36,057 nt of DNA from Deltaproteobacteria bacterium (GCA_003973265.1 QNYZ01000074.1:1-36057), one strand, 5' to 3'. Positions 17,626-27,400 are shown, counted from the first letter of the stretch. Program-made: numbers and translations. Notes: a model not told the origin generated them from the sequence alone.

Positions 17626-17654
17626 TATATGTTTTATGTCCAATTTAATGTTAA
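17626..17654 (-). promoter_or_regulatory. Weak sigma70 promoter candidate for infC operon
   Basis: The 289-base gap upstream of infC is A/T-rich. TTAACA (17654-17649), a 17-base spacer and CATATA (17631-17626) is the best match; shifting the -10 to TATATT gives a 19-base spacer. A hairpin ACCCC/GGGGT (about 17577-17592) without a T tract lies between it and the gene. Nothing else stands out in the gap. Confidence 0.35.
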
Positions 17655-17791
17655 GGGAAAAATAAATATGTTGATTTCCCTGGTGGCAATTCTATCCCTG
17701 AATCAAAATTTTTTATCATATCGATTGCTTCAGTGAACATCTTTATCGAATTATTTCACGAAAAGCAAGTGAAAATTGAATGCAGAACCGA

Positions 17792-18328
17792 TCATTTCCG
17801 TGCCAGGGTATACTGTTCGAGAAGACTGTTTTTCCAATAACCGGTGCGATTATTCTTAAAAAACGTCTTAAAAAGTGCCAGGCTTTCCGCTCGCCGGATA
17901 CGGGGGACAATCCGAACCGACCGCTCCTGGTACAGGGGGGCCAGCAGACGCGCATCGCACCGGGTCCCGCCCCCCATCACATCTTCGTACGCATAGACAA
18001 CGGTCCCGATGCCGCTGAGCAGGATCGCCGCATAACACATCAGACAGGGCTCCATGGTACAGTAAAGTGTTGTCCGTTCCGGATCAACGGGCGATCTTAA
18101 TTGGTAAAATTTTCGCAGGGCCGCCATTTCAGCATGATCGATTTCATTTGGCGGGGCGCCGGTACGCCGCAAATATGTTCCGGAGCGAGCGCCATCCGCA
18201 ATGATCTCCCCTTCGTGAACCAGCAGACACCCAACCGGAAATTCTCCCGCGGTCAATGCGGTTTCCGCCAGTTTTATGGCGCGGTCCATATAGTAGGGGT
18301 GATCATGATTCATGGAGGTTTTCCGCAT
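17792..18328 (-). CDS. Zinc-dependent nucleoside/tRNA-adenosine deaminase-like protein
   Basis: A cytidine/deoxycytidylate deaminase-fold protein of about 178 residues. Zinc and catalytic residues are present: DHAEMAAL (His65 ligand, Glu67 proton shuttle) and MEPCLMC (Cys95 and Cys98), counted from the chosen start. The pattern T-x-EPC-x-MC with AAIL after it resembles TadA and guanine-deaminase-like enzymes, but the N-x-H-A-E-surroundings typical of TadA (PTAHAE) are replaced by NEIDHAE. The substrate is therefore open: tRNA A34, a free base or a nucleoside. The frame continues upstream into the HsdR_N-like gene; ATG 18328 is preferred, ATG 18313 possible, and neither has a strong Shine-Dalgarno. 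It lies 16 bp after its upstream neighbour, so the two are probably one transcript. Confidence 0.8.
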   Translation of the reverse strand: MRKTSMNHDHPYYMDRAIKLAETALTAGEFPVGCLLVHEGEIIADGARSGTYLRRTGAPPNEIDHAEMAALRKFYQLRSPVDPERTTLYCTMEPCLMCYAAILLSGIGTVVYAYEDVMGGGTRCDARLLAPLYQERSVRIVPRIRRAESLALFKTFFKNNRTGYWKNSLLEQYTLARK

Positions 18329-18344
18329 AATTTCGTGCCGGCCC

Positions 18345-18917
18345 TCAGGTCTTTGTCTGTTCGTCTTCCAGGCGGCATACCGTGGTATCGCACGGACATG
18401 CCCCGTCAATTTCATAACAGTATACGATCCGGGCGGCCATCTCTTTTTTTCTTTTTGATACCGGCCTGAAATGGTGTCGGGAAACGATCTCAGACAGTTC
18501 AGCCCGGTTTGGAATCTGAGCGATTCCCCGGGCGATCACTTTTTCGGAAGCAGTATCGAGCGTTTCCGCATCCTTTCCATTGGTTACCACCGCAACGGGA
18601 ACCAGATCGTTGCTGACCAGGCGGGCCAGGGCAAGGGCCGGTTGATGCCGGGTGGTCAAAGATCCGGGCCCGTATTTGATCAACATACCGGTTTTTTGAT
18701 CGATACGTACTACAAAATCAACGGGTATTTTTGCCTTTTTCTCATCGGCTGCCACGATTAATTCGTGCCGCCCGGTGATTTCCGATTTATCATACCCCAG
18801 GGTTTCAACCAGCGTTCGTGCGATTTTCTGCCGGTATCGTTCGTCGTGGGTATCGGGCAGCACTTTCGCCGTCAGGTAATCGGTCAATTCGCCCAGGATC
18901 AGGTGGTGTCCGTCCAT
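18345..18917 (-). CDS. HsdR_N-like (type I restriction R-subunit N-terminal) stand-alone protein
   Basis: A 190-residue protein resembling the PD-(D/E)xK-type HsdR N-terminal domain: DERYRQKIARTLVETLGYDKSEI (about 25-47), IPVDFVV with Asp67, LIKYGPGSL (79-87), and VPVAVVTNGKDAETLD. The usual ExK catalytic pair should read E-x-K at 79-81; here it is Leu79-Ile80-Lys81, so the acid is missing while Asp67 and Lys81 remain. No helicase domain, specificity or methylase subunit is nearby, so it is not part of a restriction system. A cysteine-rich tail (CPCDTTVC, about 174-181) is extra. The function is unknown; a nucleotide- or nucleic-acid-binding role is only a guess. It is divergent from dgt and upstream of a deaminase. 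Confidence 0.72.
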   Translation of the reverse strand: MDGHHLILGELTDYLTAKVLPDTHDERYRQKIARTLVETLGYDKSEITGRHELIVAADEKKAKIPVDFVVRIDQKTGMLIKYGPGSLTTRHQPALALARLVSNDLVPVAVVTNGKDAETLDTASEKVIARGIAQIPNRAELSEIVSRHHFRPVSKRKKEMAARIVYCYEIDGACPCDTTVCRLEDEQTKT

Positions 18918-18967
18918 GATTACCGGGTTTTCCGGGTGATAGTTAAATAAAATTGCAAATCAAATCC

Positions 18968-18997
18968 TTTACATCGCAGATGATTTTTTGCTAAACT
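18968..18997 (+). promoter_or_regulatory. Sigma70-type promoter for the dgt operon
   Basis: -35 TTTACA (18968-18973), an 18-base spacer and -10 TAAACT (18992-18997) predict a start near 19004, some 48 bases before the dgt GTG. It lies in the 134-bp divergent gap shared with the HsdR_N-like gene. Confidence 0.6.
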
Positions 18998-19051
18998 AAG
19001 TCCCGTATTGCGTCATGTAAAGGCTGGAAAAATACGTTTAAGAAAAAAACC

Positions 19052-20107
19052 GTGTCTATTCGAAAAAATTTTGAGCGCCGGGAAAATGGTTTCATGTCGC
19101 CTTTTGGATGCCGGTCATCCGAAACCGGGGGACGGCTTCGGCCGGAACCGGAATGCCCTGTTCGCACGGCGTTCCAGCGGGATCGGGACCGGATTCTCTA
19201 TTCCAATGCCTTCCGGCGTTTAAAACACAAGACCCAGGTCTTTTTGTCTCCCCTGGGTGATCAGTACCGTACCCGCTTGACCCATACCCTGGAAGTCGCC
19301 CAGATCGCCCGGACCATCACGCGGGCCATGCGTCTCAACGAGGATCTGGCCGAAGCGATCGCCCTGGGTCACGACCTGGGGCATACGCCGTTTGGTCACG
19401 GTGGCGAGATCGTTTTAAAAGAGATCTATTCGGCTGATTTTACCCATACCGAGCAAAGCCTGCGCGTGGTGGATGTCCTGGAAAAGAGGGGGGCCGGGTT
19501 AAATCTGACCGATGAGGTACGGGATGGCATCCTGAAGCATTCCAAGGGATACGGAAAAATTATCCCCGACGATCCCCGGGAGCTGGCAAAGACATATGAG
19601 GGCCGGATTGTCCGGATCGCTGATTTCATGGCCTATTTGAATCACGACCTGGACGATGCCATAAGGAGCGGCGTGATATCCGCCAGCCAGATCCCCGAAA
19701 AATGTATCCGCCTGCTGGGCCGCGAGCATGCCGACCGGGCCACCGTCATGGTCCACGACCTGATTTTTACCAGCCGGGAGGAAGACGGCGAGCTGATCCT
19801 GGATATGACCGACGAAATTTTTGACGCCATGACTGACCTTAGACAGTTTTTATACGATCATGTCTACCGGTCGCCGCAGGTTCACCGGGAATTTATCAAG
19901 GCCAAGAAAATTTTAAGCGAGCTTTATACCTATTTTCTTGAAAACGATGATCATTTCCACCAGGAAATGCGCAAACTGGATATGGACGGACATCTTCCCG
20001 AAGATCGGTCGCGTGAACAGGGCGTGTGCGACCTAATTGCCAGCCTGACGGACCGGTATGCCCTGGATCTGTATACCCGGCTGTTTTTTCCCTCCCCGGT
20101 TTTTTGA
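19052..20107 (+). CDS. dgt: Deoxyguanosinetriphosphate triphosphohydrolase-like HD protein
   Basis: An HD-domain dNTP triphosphohydrolase that would cleave dNTPs (dGTP in E. coli) to deoxynucleoside and triphosphate. The 351 residues show FQRDRDRILYSNAFRRLKHKTQVF (about 41-64), RTRLTHTLEV with His78, GHDLGHTPFGH with His107-Asp108, and IADFMAYLNHD with Asp191, which complete the metal site. The length and the C-terminal helical part fit the shorter bacterial Dgt-like group rather than E. coli Dgt (about 500 residues). The start is GTG at 19052, since an in-frame stop lies just upstream and the N-terminus matches the family. The Shine-Dalgarno is poor. It is followed by two YkgJ-like genes with 1-bp overlap and zero spacing. 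Confidence 0.92.
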   Translation: MSIRKNFERRENGFMSPFGCRSSETGGRLRPEPECPVRTAFQRDRDRILYSNAFRRLKHKTQVFLSPLGDQYRTRLTHTLEVAQIARTITRAMRLNEDLAEAIALGHDLGHTPFGHGGEIVLKEIYSADFTHTEQSLRVVDVLEKRGAGLNLTDEVRDGILKHSKGYGKIIPDDPRELAKTYEGRIVRIADFMAYLNHDLDDAIRSGVISASQIPEKCIRLLGREHADRATVMVHDLIFTSREEDGELILDMTDEIFDAMTDLRQFLYDHVYRSPQVHREFIKAKKILSELYTYFLENDDHFHQEMRKLDMDGHLPEDRSREQGVCDLIASLTDRYALDLYTRLFFPSPVF

Positions 20108-20766
20108 TGACGGATCCATTCCTTCTGGATCCGGACAGCCCGGTGATCCCACCCTTTCTGGACGCGCTCGAGACCCTCTTTGCTGCCATGGATACGGCCT
20201 ATGAAAAGGTGGCCGAGGCCTGCGGGTTCCATTGCGACGGCTGTGGGGACAGCTGCTGCCAAACCCGGTTTTATCATCATACGCTGCTGGAATATCTCTA
20301 CCTCCGAAAAGGGTGGCAGGCACTGCCGGAGCCGGATAAAGGGGATATTCTTCGCCGGGCGGTTCAGGTGGATAATGCCCGCACGGACAGCGCCGGCCGG
20401 GGCCATCCCTCCATGTGCCCGGTGAACCTGTCGGGGCGCTGCCGCCTGTATCGGTTTCGGCCGATGATCTGTCGTCTGCACGGCATTGCCCATGAATTGA
20501 CCGGGGCGGAAGGGGGCACCCGCAAGGGGCCCGGATGTGACCTGTTTACGCGCGTGGTCGGTAACAATCCGGATATACGCCTGGATCGGACACCCTTTTA
20601 CCGCGAAATGGCCCTGCTGGAAAAAGAACTGCGCCGACAAACCGGATTCAATGACCGTATTCGCGTGACCATTGCCCGGATGATCCTTTACGCGGCTGAT
20701 AAAAAACCGGGAAAAACAATGCCGCTTGCAGAACAGAATGGTTCCGGGCCTGGAGGCAGGATATAA
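20107..20766 (+). CDS. YkgJ-like cysteine-cluster protein (first copy)
   Basis: A 219-residue protein of the YkgJ/CxxCxxxCC metal- or Fe-S-binding superfamily. The N-terminal cluster CDGCGDSCC (about residues 44-52) is followed by MCPVNLSGRCRLYRFRPMICRLHG, giving at least seven conserved cysteines, and a helical C-terminus. The ATG at 20107 overlaps the dgt TGA by one base, so translation is coupled; the frame upstream of it is only the shadow of dgt. No biochemical function is established for the family, and the bound metal is unknown. The paralogous gene follows immediately. Confidence 0.85.
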   Translation: MTDPFLLDPDSPVIPPFLDALETLFAAMDTAYEKVAEACGFHCDGCGDSCCQTRFYHHTLLEYLYLRKGWQALPEPDKGDILRRAVQVDNARTDSAGRGHPSMCPVNLSGRCRLYRFRPMICRLHGIAHELTGAEGGTRKGPGCDLFTRVVGNNPDIRLDRTPFYREMALLEKELRRQTGFNDRIRVTIARMILYAADKKPGKTMPLAEQNGSGPGGRI

Positions 20767-21555
20767 ATGAAAGTAATTTCTCCGCAGGATATTGATCAGC
20801 TGCCCGGCCGGCGCCTGTCGCCGGAAGATGAATTTTCGTTCCGGTGCCATACGGACATTGCCTGTTTCAACCGGTGCTGCCGGAATCTCAACCTGTTTCT
20901 TTATCCTTATGATGTGATTCGCCTGACCGATCGGCTTCAGATAACGGCCGATCAATTCATCGAAGAATACGTTGATGTTGTTTTGCGGCCCGGGCAGTTT
21001 TTTCCCGAAGTGGTTCTTCGCATGGCCGCAGACAAAGAGCGGACCTGCCCGTTTCTGACCCCTGAAGGATGCGCGGTCTACCCGGATCGACCCGATACCT
21101 GCCGGACCTTTCCCATTGAGCAGGGGGCGATCTTTGCGCATCCGGCCGGTAAGGCCACATCGGTGTTTTTTTATCGTCCGCCCGGTTTCTGCCAGGGACA
21201 ACACGAAAAAAAGTCCTGGACGATTTCCACCTGGACCCGGGACCAGGAAGCGGAAATATACCACCGGATGACCCATCGCTGGTCGGAGGTCCGGCATCTT
21301 TTTCAATCGAACCCCTGGGGCACTGCCGGCCCCGAGGGGCCGCAGGCCAAAATGGCCTTCATGGCGGCCTACAACATGGATCGCTTCAGGGCGTTCGTTT
21401 TTGAAAGCAGCTTCTTCAATCGATACCGGGTGAAGGCGGCCGTAAAGAAAAAAATTCGTCGCAGCAACGAGGCCTTGCTCTTATTCGGTTTTGAGTGGAT
21501 CAAGCTGTTTTTATGGCGATTACCGTCGAAAATGATCCGGTTGCGAAAGAATTAG
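20767..21555 (+). CDS. YkgJ-like cysteine-cluster protein (second copy)
   Basis: A 262-residue second member of the superfamily starts on the base after the TAA of the first. The cluster is CHTDIACFNRCC (about 26-37), then CPFLTPEGCAVYPDRPDTCRTFP (about 96-118) and a PGFCQGQ cysteine. It differs greatly from the first copy outside these motifs, so this is not a recent duplication. A C-terminal helical region with RSNEALLLFGFEWIKLFLW has one hydrophobic stretch, possibly membrane-associating. The gene ends convergently with the Omp85 gene, with 74 bp between and no strong terminator. Confidence 0.85.
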   Translation: MKVISPQDIDQLPGRRLSPEDEFSFRCHTDIACFNRCCRNLNLFLYPYDVIRLTDRLQITADQFIEEYVDVVLRPGQFFPEVVLRMAADKERTCPFLTPEGCAVYPDRPDTCRTFPIEQGAIFAHPAGKATSVFFYRPPGFCQGQHEKKSWTISTWTRDQEAEIYHRMTHRWSEVRHLFQSNPWGTAGPEGPQAKMAFMAAYNMDRFRAFVFESSFFNRYRVKAAVKKKIRRSNEALLLFGFEWIKLFLWRLPSKMIRLRKN

Positions 21556-21629
21556 AAACCCGTTCTTTTGATCAGACCCTTCGGGGTGAAGATTCGAATG
21601 AAGGCGCGGATATGGCGCATCGGGCGTCA

Positions 21630-24470
21630 TCAGAACGCATATCCGATGGATAAATGAAAACGTCCCCGGCTTTCACCGTCAAGGGGGTCAAGCTTGTAGC
21701 CATACACCAGCCCGATGGGGCCGATGGGCGTGAGATAACGCAACCCGCCGCCGATGGACGAACGAAACGAGGCCCGCCCCTTCTCTCCGAATGTTTCGGA
21801 GATTTGACCAGTATCGAAAAATAGCGCCAGTTCGAAGTTGAGCCCCATATCAAACCGTGTTTCCAGGCTGGCAGAAACTGCCTGGCGGCCACCCACCGGA
21901 TCGCCATTTTCATCAAAACGGAGCCGATTTTCGGCAAACCCGCGGATATTTCCGATCCCCCCCAGGAAAAAAAGCTGGTCATCGGGGATCTGTCCCGTAC
22001 TCCCATAGGTGTCGATATATCCGACCTGTCCTCTCAGGGCCACTGTCAGCCGCTTGACGGGCGTGTAAAAAGCACGCAGGTCAAACCGGTATTTGATAAA
22101 ATTATCCAGGGAGTTTTGCAGGCCCCTGGAAATATCCACCGTCAAGGCGGAGAATATTCCGCGATGGGGGTAGATAAATGAATCACGGGTATCGTAAAGC
22201 ATGGAAGGGGACGTGACCAGCAGACTTCTTGGCCGGAACAGGTCGGGGTCCTCATCACAAGGGCTGGTCGCGCAGGGGGCCCGCCGGAACTGATGCCGGT
22301 ATTCGTAGCGGACGCCCCAGCCCAGGGAGAGCGGTGCCCGGGGATGGGTGGATAATTTCAGATTGGCCCCGTGCAGGGTGGTGCCGAAGGTCTGATTGAA
22401 TGCTTCGATCCGTTCGGTATGAACGCCGATATCGGCGAGGATCCGGGTCCCTGCAAACCGGGGCTCGGTAAAGCCGATGGCCGCCCGATGGCCGGTCTGG
22501 CCAATGGTTCCGTCGACCCAGACCGACTTATTTAAACCAAACAGATTGCGATCCCCGATTTTAGCCTGGGCGAAGATACCCTTATCCGTCGCGTATCCAC
22601 TTCCGGCTTCGAAAAAATAGGGTTTTCGCTCGGCTACGTTGACCAGCAGATCAACGGTCCCGGACCGGGCTTTCAGTCCCAGGGGCTTGACATGGGCGGT
22701 ATCTAAAATTTCCATGCGTTGAAGCGCATCTGTTTCCTGGAGAATTTTTTTTAACGAAAACGGCGCGTTCGGCTTTTGGGAAAATTCCCGGCGCAGTACA
22801 CGTTCCCGGGTTCGAAAGTTTCCGGTAAAATTAACCGTACCGACCCGAACCCGCGGACCGGGCGTCACGTGGTAGGAGATTTCCACCCGTTGACGGTCCT
22901 TACTGAAATGCACCTCCCCGGTCACGTGCACATGGGGATACCCGTTTTCCGATATCAGGGCCGAAAGTGTATTCTCATCGCTGGTAACCATGTATTGCCG
23001 AAACGGGGATCCGGCCGATAATTTGATTGCGTTGCGGGCGGTTTCCACCCCGATGCCCGGCAGCCCCGTGAAACGAACGGCTGATACGCGGGTCTGAACG
23101 CCCTCTTCAACCTGGAGATGGATATCGGCCTGCGCCGGCGAAACGGGATAATCGATTGTTTTTTCAATGCGGACATCCGTAAACCCCTCTCTCAGGTAAA
23201 GGGTGCGAATGGCGGCGATATCTTCGGATAAAACATCAGGATCGAGGATGCCGGTATGCCAGAACGTGGGCGGCCGGGTAAGCATCTGGGCCTTTATTTT
23301 CCCGGTGGCAATGAACCGGTTGCCGGTAATCCGGATCGTATTGATGACCGATCGGGGGCCCTCCTGGATTTGTACCCGCAGCTGCCGCTTCTGCATTTCA
23401 ATATCGGTGCTCCCGCCGGCCGGCCGGTCAGACGGCTTTACGGACGGGTCGATACGGACGCTGGCATTCAGGTATCCGTTGTGAGAATAAAGCTTGCAGA
23501 TATTGCGGATGCTCTTCCGGATAGCAGCGTCCCGTTCCATTTTCCGGGTAAACATCACCAGTTCCTTTTTAAGCCGCCGGTCGCTGAACGCCCGGTTACC
23601 GTCAAAAATCACGGTGTAGCGGGCGCCCTCGGAAACGGTGAGGCGCTCATCAACTTGATGCGCAGAAAGGTCTGTCTTCACCTGGCCATTAATGACAATA
23701 TCGATATAGCCCGTTTTTCGATAAAATGCGGTCAGCCGCTGGACATCCTTTTTGAAATCACTGGCGACAAACCGGCCGGCACTGCCGATTTTCAGGCGAT
23801 TACGCCATGTTTTCATTTTGGAAAGAAGGCGTAGATCTGAAATAGACCGATTGCCCGTGATCATCACCCGGCCCACGGACAGATAAGGGCCTTTGTCAAT
23901 ATCGACCCGGATAATCACCTGGCCGGGCTGACCGGGTTTATCCGCCGTTACCGACACCCGGGGGGATGGATACCCCTGTTGCCTGAAAAGAGCGGTGATC
24001 CGTTCGGCCTGGCGCGGCAAATCTCCGGGGACATAGGTGTCGCCCACAAAGATCGTCATGACGCGCAGGACCTCTTCTTCAAACATCGGGTATTCGCCCC
24101 GGATACGGATATCCCGGATACGGTCAAACGGCGCCAGGGTCACGGTGAGGGCGATGGTATTGGCCGTCTCCCGGGAAGAGACATCAATGTGGCGAAACAG
24201 GCCGGACTGTTTCAAGGCGCGGATGGCCGCGGAAAGCTTTTCAACGGAAAAATTGTCGCCGGCGGCCAGCGGCCAGATATTGGCCGCCAGGCGCTGCCAG
24301 TGGGCGGCATCATCGGGATGGTTTTCAATGGTAAAGACGGTACCGGCGATGAGCGGGGCGGGGCCGGGTCCCGCCGCCCGGCAAAGGCCCGGGCCAACCA
24401 TCATTATCGCCACCCAGAGGAAAAAAATCTTTCCCCAGCGAGTGAACCGGGTATCTGTCTTTTCGCGCAT
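21630..24470 (-). CDS. Omp85/BamA-TamA family outer-membrane protein with seven POTRA-like units
   Basis: An outer-membrane insertase. A signal peptide (about 1-33, hydrophobic core IFFLWVAIMMVG, possible cleavage after CRA) is followed by seven POTRA-like segments at about 41-114, 115-196, 197-284, 285-373, 374-459, 460-541 and 542-616. Units 3, 5 and 7 open with I/F-TGN. A 16-strand-size barrel (about 618-946) carries the lid-lock motif IRGFAENRL and ends in IGYAF, the C-terminal Phe signal of OMPs. A Cys pair (CATSPC) sits in a barrel loop. Linkage to tamB argues for a TamA role, but TamA normally has three POTRAs and BamA five. ATG 24470 overlaps the tamB TGA by one base; a GTG one codon upstream is possible. 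Confidence 0.9.
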   Translation of the reverse strand: MREKTDTRFTRWGKIFFLWVAIMMVGPGLCRAAGPGPAPLIAGTVFTIENHPDDAAHWQRLAANIWPLAAGDNFSVEKLSAAIRALKQSGLFRHIDVSSRETANTIALTVTLAPFDRIRDIRIRGEYPMFEEEVLRVMTIFVGDTYVPGDLPRQAERITALFRQQGYPSPRVSVTADKPGQPGQVIIRVDIDKGPYLSVGRVMITGNRSISDLRLLSKMKTWRNRLKIGSAGRFVASDFKKDVQRLTAFYRKTGYIDIVINGQVKTDLSAHQVDERLTVSEGARYTVIFDGNRAFSDRRLKKELVMFTRKMERDAAIRKSIRNICKLYSHNGYLNASVRIDPSVKPSDRPAGGSTDIEMQKRQLRVQIQEGPRSVINTIRITGNRFIATGKIKAQMLTRPPTFWHTGILDPDVLSEDIAAIRTLYLREGFTDVRIEKTIDYPVSPAQADIHLQVEEGVQTRVSAVRFTGLPGIGVETARNAIKLSAGSPFRQYMVTSDENTLSALISENGYPHVHVTGEVHFSKDRQRVEISYHVTPGPRVRVGTVNFTGNFRTRERVLRREFSQKPNAPFSLKKILQETDALQRMEILDTAHVKPLGLKARSGTVDLLVNVAERKPYFFEAGSGYATDKGIFAQAKIGDRNLFGLNKSVWVDGTIGQTGHRAAIGFTEPRFAGTRILADIGVHTERIEAFNQTFGTTLHGANLKLSTHPRAPLSLGWGVRYEYRHQFRRAPCATSPCDEDPDLFRPRSLLVTSPSMLYDTRDSFIYPHRGIFSALTVDISRGLQNSLDNFIKYRFDLRAFYTPVKRLTVALRGQVGYIDTYGSTGQIPDDQLFFLGGIGNIRGFAENRLRFDENGDPVGGRQAVSASLETRFDMGLNFELALFFDTGQISETFGEKGRASFRSSIGGGLRYLTPIGPIGLVYGYKLDPLDGESRGRFHLSIGYAF

Positions 24471-27400
24471 CACCTGAATTCCAGCCTGAACAATAATTGA
24501 CCGCCGTAAAGACCGTCCGAGCCCTGGAAACCGCTGACCAGCAGATGTTCCCGGAGCTGGTAGTCGGCATCGGCCCGCTGGGTGAGCTCCCCGTCTTTTG
24601 ATTCAATGGCGTACCGGACAGCCAGCCGTCTGGATAAATTTTTACCGATAGTCACCTTTACCCGGCCGGTCGGGTTTTCGTCCCGTGTTTCCTCCGACGT
24701 GCCATTGATCCCGGCCCCGCCATTTTGCCCGTTTTCACCGTTTTCAATGGCTTCCACTTCCAAGAGGTCCAGGCCGGCGGCTCTACGAATGTCATCTCCA
24801 AAAGTCGATGCGACCAGATCGGCCATTAATTGCGTGTTCGATCTGGCCAGGCCGCCTTCTCCCTCGATGAGCTCACCGCTGGTTTTTCCCAGTACGAGAA
24901 GAGAGACAATATCATCCCGGGCAAGGGGCGGCCTGGATTGAAGGTCAACCCGGAGCGCGTCCGGTGTGCCGGTAACCGTCAGGGTAATATCCCAGGTTCG
25001 AATGCTGGTTTTTCCCGAAATATCAAAACTCGGCTCGGTTCGGTAGGGGTTCAGAAACGCAATCAGGCCTTTCCGGAGGGTAAATTTCCTTTGTTCAAAC
25101 TTCACCTGGCCGGAAATCACCTCCGCTTTTCCGGTTAGAATCGGACGGCCGAGTGTGCCGGCGATTTTAAGGTCCGGATTCACTTCCAGATCCGCCATGT
25201 CATTATCCACCCGGAACGGCTGCCGCTTCCTGACATCGATGTTTAGTCCCAGGTTGGCCAGAAATGGATTCGAATACGTTTTCAACGGTACCAGAGTACG
25301 TTTTTTTCGGGCGACTTTAGATAATTCCGTCATCAGGTTCAGGTGCAGGTCCCGGGTATAGGTGCCTTCGAGAAGCACCAGCGTACCCCCAAGCGTCGAT
25401 GCGTCCCACGGACCGTTAAGGGTCAGTTCGGCATCGAGCAGGACATCCAAGGTGTCCGGGATGTGAAACGGCAGGGCCGTGGCCGACAACCGCAAATCAG
25501 TCGAAACCGGCTGGAACTGATTCAGATTGACGTTGCCGGACAGGAAAAACCGGCCGGTATCCAGCCTTCCCCGAAGCTGTTCAATGGACACGGTCTGCGG
25601 GGAAAGGTGGATCTGACCGGTGAGCCCATGAACCGACTGATCCAGGCCCGGTACGGGAAATGTAGCCTCGGACAGATCCAGGGTGGCAGCCAGGCGCGGA
25701 TCGGCCAGGGTGCCGGACGCCGTGGCCGACAGCCGGGCGTGCCCGGTCAAACCGGTCAGTGCCTCGGAAAACGGGGCGAGTACTTCCAGGGGGATATCGC
25801 CATCTACCGCCAGCCGGATCGGCCCGGTTCGGTGCCCCCGGCCGTGAACAGTCACAGATCCTTTTTTCAGCAGCCGGCATTCTAATGCGGGAATGGAAAG
25901 GGTTTCGTTGCGGTAGGAAACATTAAATCGATCGGCCTGGATCAGTTCGTTTTGTTTGAAAAAAACGGTCAGACCGGCCATGGTACCGGAAATATCGATC
26001 TGTTCCAGATCGTGAACATCACCTGCAACGGTGACCTTGCCGGTCAGATTTCCCGACAGATCCGGTTTTCCCTTCCAGGCAAAGTACGGTGCCAGAGGGG
26101 CGGCCTCCAGAGAAAGGTTGGCGGAAAAGATACCGTTATCCATGCGGTACACGCCGTCAAGGGCCAAGCCTGCCTGGCGCCCTGTCACCCGGAGCTTCTG
26201 GTCCGTCAGGGTGCCCTCCAGGTGGATATCATCCAGGGCCAGCCCTGATACGGCCAATCGGCTCAGGGTAAGTACGCCTGTGATCTGCGGGGCGTCCAGC
26301 GCTCCCTGACCGGTGATGGAAAACCTTGCCTGACCCGACAGGCCGGTTTTTTTCCGCAGATAGTCGACCCGGTCCATGCGGATACCCCCGGATTGAACGG
26401 AAAAGGCAAACATCCGATCAAAACGGTACCAGCCCTTTCCGGAGATTGTCTCTTCCGGGGCCGCTTGAATCTCGAAGGTATCGACAGATAATTTCTGGGG
26501 GGCCAGTCGCCCGGCCAGCGTGACGTGTGGCAGGATTTGTCCGTTTAGATCCATCTGCCGGCCCTTTATCTGAAAAGTGCCGGTCAGCGCCTTCATCGGA
26601 CCTTCCAGCCGGGAGGTCAGGTCAACGATCCCCCTGTAATCAGGGAAAATATCCGACAGGCGGACCTGGTGGCCGTTCGCCCTAACAACCATGATCGGAT
26701 CGGTCATCCACTGCCCCGTGGTGGTATTGATGAGAGTGGCCCGGCCTTTCAGGTCAATCGCTGACGACCCAAACACAACCGATAAAGGACGGGCCCGAAG
26801 TATACCCGCTTTCAAAGTGAAAGATGCCGTCAGATTCATGGGCTTAACCGCGGGGAACTGGATATTTTTTCCGGTTATACGGGCCTCTCCGGCTGGCTGG
26901 TCCAGAGTCCCCGCAAGGTTGATCCGGCCGCTGAACCGGCCACTGATGTCCGTGTCCTCAAAAAAATTCGCTGCAGCCACATCATTCATGACCAGGGAGA
27001 TATCCATCGGTTTCGTTCGGTTTATGGCCAGCCGGTCAGTATGCAGGGCAATGGAACCGGCGCCTTTGATCCGCGCTTCCCGATTTTTGATCATCAGGCT
27101 GGAAACAGATAACCGTCTGTCTTGATCAAGCACGATATTCAGGCCGATATCGCCCAGGGTAACCCGGTCAAAGACGACGCTTTCCCCATCAAGTACGACG
27201 GACACTTCGGGCCGTTGAATCGACCCCGACACCGAGGCCGAAAGCCGGGCGGAACCCGACAGATCCGTCCCCGGTATCAGCGGCGATGCCATGCCGAGAT
27301 CCGGAACGTGGAAAGCTATCCGACCGTTGAGATCTTTACCCGACAAGGCACCGTGGCCGGCAGCTTCCAGCGTGGCCGTGCCAGCGGTCATTGCCAGGCG

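Noticed and set aside
18345..18917. Part of a type I restriction-modification locus
   Set aside because: There is no helicase domain, no methylase or specificity gene nearby, and the ExK acid is absent.
19951..21306. A 451-codon open frame on the minus strand
   Set aside because: It is antisense to dgt and both YkgJ-like genes, which have clear motifs; the frame has none.
21556..21629. Terminator between the convergent YkgJ-like and Omp85 genes
   Set aside because: Only a 4-bp ACCC/GGGT stem with a TTCG loop and no T run on either strand.
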